Of a stretch of DNA of 56,160 nt, positions 53,904-56,160 are shown piece after piece. The first letter of the stretch is position 1. Each line of letters opens with the position of its first letter. Made by a program: the position numbers and the translations under genes. The notes below the pieces were generated by a model that was not told the origin of the DNA, did no database searches, and saw nothing but the letters and a program-made list of their open reading frames with translations. The DNA comes from Desulfobulbus sp. (GTDB taxonomy: Bacteria > Desulfobacterota > Desulfobulbia > Desulfobulbales > Desulfobulbaceae): assembly GCA_028684915.1 (NCBI GenBank), contig JAQUEZ010000019.1, forward strand, positions 1 through 56,160, read 5' to 3'.

Positions 53904-55585
53904 ACGAAACTATCACCACTCCCCTCATCCCTGTCCGCATGGTTAACGAGTATGTCTATTGTCCGCGTCTGGCCTACATGATGTGGGTACAGGGGGAGTT
54001 TGCCCACAGTGCCGACACGGTGGAAGGGGCCATTCGCCACAAGCGGGTGGACAAGGAGGGCGGCAAACTGCCGGTTGAGACCCCCGCTGAACCGGAAATC
54101 ATTCACGCCCGCTCGGTGTCGCTCAGCTCCGAAGCCCTGGGCATAACTGCCAAGATTGATCTGGTGGAGGGCGTCGGCGTCGAGGTACAGCCGGTGGACT
54201 ACAAAAAAGGCAAGCGGCCCCATGTACCTGCCGGTGCCTATGCGCCGGAACGGGTCCAGGTTTGCGCCCAGGGACTGCTGCTGCGGGAGCATGGCTATGA
54301 GGTGGACCATGGATTTCTCTACTTTATCGGCTCAAAGGAGCGTGTCAGGGTGGCCTTTGACGAGGAGTTGCTTGGCGAAACCCTGGCCGCCATTGAGGGC
54401 TTACGTGGCCTCAGCCAGGAGGACACATCACCGCTGCCCCTGGTCGACAGTCCCAAATGCGGCCGTTGCTCGCTGATCGGCATCTGTCTGCCCGACGAGG
54501 TCGGTTTGCTCACCCAGCAGCGCATCGATGTGCGCCCCATCTATCCACAGGTTGAAACCGCTCTGCCACTCTACGTACAGTCACCGGCCAGCTATGTGCG
54601 CAAGGATGGCGAGCAGTTGATCATCGAGGAAAACCGGGAAAGGGTGGCCGAGGCCCGGTTGATGGACACCTCTCAGGTGGTGCTCTTTGGCCATTGCGGC
54701 ATGAGCACCCCAGCGCTGCACGAGTGCTGCAAACGGCAAATTCCTGTCACCTTCATGAGTTATGGTGGCTGGTTTATCGGTCACTGCGTTGGTACCGGCC
54801 ATCATAATGTGCAAAACCGCACTGCCCAATACCGAACCAGTTTTGACGAAACCGCCTGTCTGCACCTGGCGCGACGGCTGGTCACCGCCAAAATTCAGAA
54901 TTGCCGCACCCTGTTGCGGAGGAACTGGAAGGGCGGCGACGAAGAGGGGGAAAAGGCTCCGGCTGACGTCTTGATCGGCCTGAAAAACGATATGCTGCAA
55001 TCAGCGCGGACCCATTCGTTGCAGACGCTGCTGGGAGTAGAGGGAAACGCCGCCCGGCGTTACTTTGAGCACCTTAGCGCCATGATCTCCGTGGAAAAAC
55101 GAGCCGTGGCCGGTGGGTTCGATTTCAACGGTCGCAACCGTCGCCCTCCCAAGGATCCGATCAATGCGTTGCTTTCCTTTGCCTATGCGATGCTGACCAG
55201 GGAGTGGACCGTCACCTTGTCTGCGGTGGGGTTGGACCCGTATCGCGGCTTTTATCATCAGATGCGCTTTGCCCGCCCGGCCCTGGCCCTGGACATGATG
55301 GAGCCATTTCGGCCGCTGGTGGCCGATTCAGCGGTGATCACCGCCATCAATAACGGCGAGGTCAGGCAAGAGGATTTCATCATCGCCTCCACCGGATGCA
55401 ATCTGAAGGCACCCGGGCGCAAGCGGTTTATAGCCGCTTTTGAACGGCGCATGAACCAGGAGGTCACCCACCCGATATTCAACTATCGGCTCAGCTATCG
55501 GCGACTGTTCGAGGTGCAGGCCCGGTTGCTGACTCGTTTCCTGAGCGGGGAGATTCCCCGCTATCCAACCTTTGTGACCCGGTGA
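53900..55585 (+). CDS. cas4-cas1: Cas4-Cas1 fusion, type I-G
   Basis: 561 residues. Cas4 (about 1-205): Cys in YVYCPRLAYM and three in CGRCSLIGIC make the 4Fe-4S site; the nuclease core includes VDYKKGKRP and QVCAQGLLL. Cas1 (about 215-561) has all three metal ligands: Glu in LLGVEGNAARRYF, His in GFYHQMRF, Asp in LALDMMEPFRP. Cas4 trims prespacers at the PAM end and Cas1-Cas2 integrates them. The fusion is characteristic of type I-G. Overlap of four bases with the upstream regulator; cas2 follows after ten bases. Confidence 0.95.
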   Translation: MNETITTPLIPVRMVNEYVYCPRLAYMMWVQGEFAHSADTVEGAIRHKRVDKEGGKLPVETPAEPEIIHARSVSLSSEALGITAKIDLVEGVGVEVQPVDYKKGKRPHVPAGAYAPERVQVCAQGLLLREHGYEVDHGFLYFIGSKERVRVAFDEELLGETLAAIEGLRGLSQEDTSPLPLVDSPKCGRCSLIGICLPDEVGLLTQQRIDVRPIYPQVETALPLYVQSPASYVRKDGEQLIIEENRERVAEARLMDTSQVVLFGHCGMSTPALHECCKRQIPVTFMSYGGWFIGHCVGTGHHNVQNRTAQYRTSFDETACLHLARRLVTAKIQNCRTLLRRNWKGGDEEGEKAPADVLIGLKNDMLQSARTHSLQTLLGVEGNAARRYFEHLSAMISVEKRAVAGGFDFNGRNRRPPKDPINALLSFAYAMLTREWTVTLSAVGLDPYRGFYHQMRFARPALALDMMEPFRPLVADSAVITAINNGEVRQEDFIIASTGCNLKAPGRKRFIAAFERRMNQEVTHPIFNYRLSYRRLFEVQARLLTRFLSGEIPRYPTFVTR

Positions 55586-55595
55586 AGGTGAGCTT

Positions 55596-55883
55596 ATGGA
55601 TCACGTCTACCTTGTCTGCTACGACATTACCCAGCCGAAACGATGGCGGAAAATCTACAAAACCATGAAAGGCTATGGCGTTTGGCTGCAGTTGTCGGTT
55701 TTTCAATGTCGCCTGAACCGGCAAAATCTCCTGCGCATGACCGACACCTTGACGGAGTTGATGAATGCTGATGAAGATCATGTGATGATTATTGATGTCG
55801 GCCCGGCCGAGAGTATTACGATTCGAGTAGAGAGCTTCGGCCGGTCATTCCGCCCCATTGAACGACGAGCGGTTATTGTGTGA
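55596..55883 (+). CDS. cas2: Cas2
   Basis: 95 residues: beta1 with the metal-site Asp (VYLVCYDITQPKRWRKIYK), VWLQLSVFQC and MIIDVGPAES. It forms the Cas1-Cas2 integrase. It is the last gene of the operon. Confidence 0.95.
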   Translation: MDHVYLVCYDITQPKRWRKIYKTMKGYGVWLQLSVFQCRLNRQNLLRMTDTLTELMNADEDHVMIIDVGPAESITIRVESFGRSFRPIERRAVIV

Positions 55884-56030
55884 TAACTTTCGCCGAAGAC
55901 AAACGAGCGCTGTGGTGGTGCACAAAACACCGGCAGCGCTCGCAACGGCTATGTTCTTTGAAAAGTGGATAAATATTGAAAGGAAGTTTTTTCGGAGTAC
56001 AATGAGAAATTCTTTGTTGGCAGCGTTGTA
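55884..56030 (+). promoter_or_regulatory. CRISPR leader-like region (interrupted)
   Basis: AT-rich, gene-free DNA directly downstream of cas2, where a leader and array are expected. It ends at an insertion sequence, and no repeat unit is seen before that. The designation as leader rests on position and composition only. Confidence 0.45.
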
Positions 56031-56160
56031 CCACTATAGTGGACCCCATATTCTAGACAGTAAATTAAGCTGTGCGCCATCATGAGGAGAACGAGGGGCT
56101 ATGAGCGAAGCGAAGAAAAGGAAGGTTCACACACCAGAGTTCAAGGCAAAGGTTGGGCTG
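56031..56160 (+). mobile_element. IS3-family insertion sequence, left end (truncated by window)
   Basis: An IR-like end (TATAGTGGACCCC) precedes an OrfA-type transposase start. The exact left boundary (between about 56020 and 56040) cannot be fixed without the right end. Confidence 0.6.
56101..56160 (+). CDS. IS3-family transposase OrfA, N-terminal fragment
   Basis: The 20 codons seen (MSEAKKRKVHTPEFKAKVGL) match the start of the helix-turn-helix OrfA of IS3-family elements, which binds the inverted repeats. Ribosome site GAGGGG six bases upstream. Continues beyond the window. Confidence 0.8.
   Translation, partial: MSEAKKRKVHTPEFKAKVGL

Noticed and set aside
55884..56160. CRISPR repeat array after cas2
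   Set aside because: No repeated unit of 25-40 bases with spacers is visible before the window ends.

Overview
The window looks like chromosomal DNA of an anaerobic, sulfate-reducer-like deltaproteobacterium (Desulfobulbaceae/Desulfobulbales type; my inference). The grounds are an MvhADG-type hydrogenase joined to a heterodisulfide reductase (Hdr) operon, a selenocysteine-type hydrogenase active site, TauE/SafE and universal stress genes, a PEP-CTERM protein, NtrC/sigma-54 regulation, and a dispersed ~160-bp hairpin element found at seven places.

Layout. 1-1.3 kb: the tail of a Gln/Arg-rich repeat protein and a PflX-like radical SAM gene. 1.6-5.4 kb: a multi-PAS hybrid histidine kinase converging on a PAS-LuxR regulator. 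5.5-13.4 kb: the hydrogenase operon, namely maturation protease, an HTH-HdrC/HdrB fusion, a double-length HdrA, MvhD, MvhG and MvhA. MvhA reads through an in-frame TGA (Sec) at 13333. 13.6-19.9 kb: a small zinc-ribbon gene and hypFCDEAB, which build and insert the NiFe cofactor. 20-26.5 kb: DUF6515 protein, small conserved-looking protein, beta-barrel porin, hydrolase, dCMP deaminase and an RhlB-like helicase.

26.7-35.9 kb is a signalling and stress island. A leftward operon encodes a universal-stress/membrane fusion, a TauE/SafE exporter and a tandem universal stress protein. It is preceded by a sigma-54-like promoter and two helically phased palindromes. Facing it is a Lon-type protease in which a response-regulator receiver domain sits directly before the AAA+ module. 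A sensor kinase and an NtrC-type response regulator follow. I infer one phosphorelay with two outputs, transcription and proteolysis; this is the most unusual system in the window.

36-41.5 kb: a three-gene ABC-2 export operon, a 285-bp tandem duplication and a small membrane protein. 41.6-43.8 kb: repeat-rich DNA around a PEP-CTERM gene that has its own sigma-54-like promoter and terminator.

44-56 kb: a complete type I-G (formerly I-U) CRISPR-Cas operon: WYL regulator, cas3 with C-terminal HD domain, csx17 (cas8g), csb1 (cas7), csb2 (cas5-cas6), an AlbA/ATPase-like regulator embedded in the operon, a cas4-cas1 fusion and cas2. The sequence after cas2 is leader-like and is interrupted by the left end of an IS3-family element, which runs off the window. 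No CRISPR repeat array is visible here.
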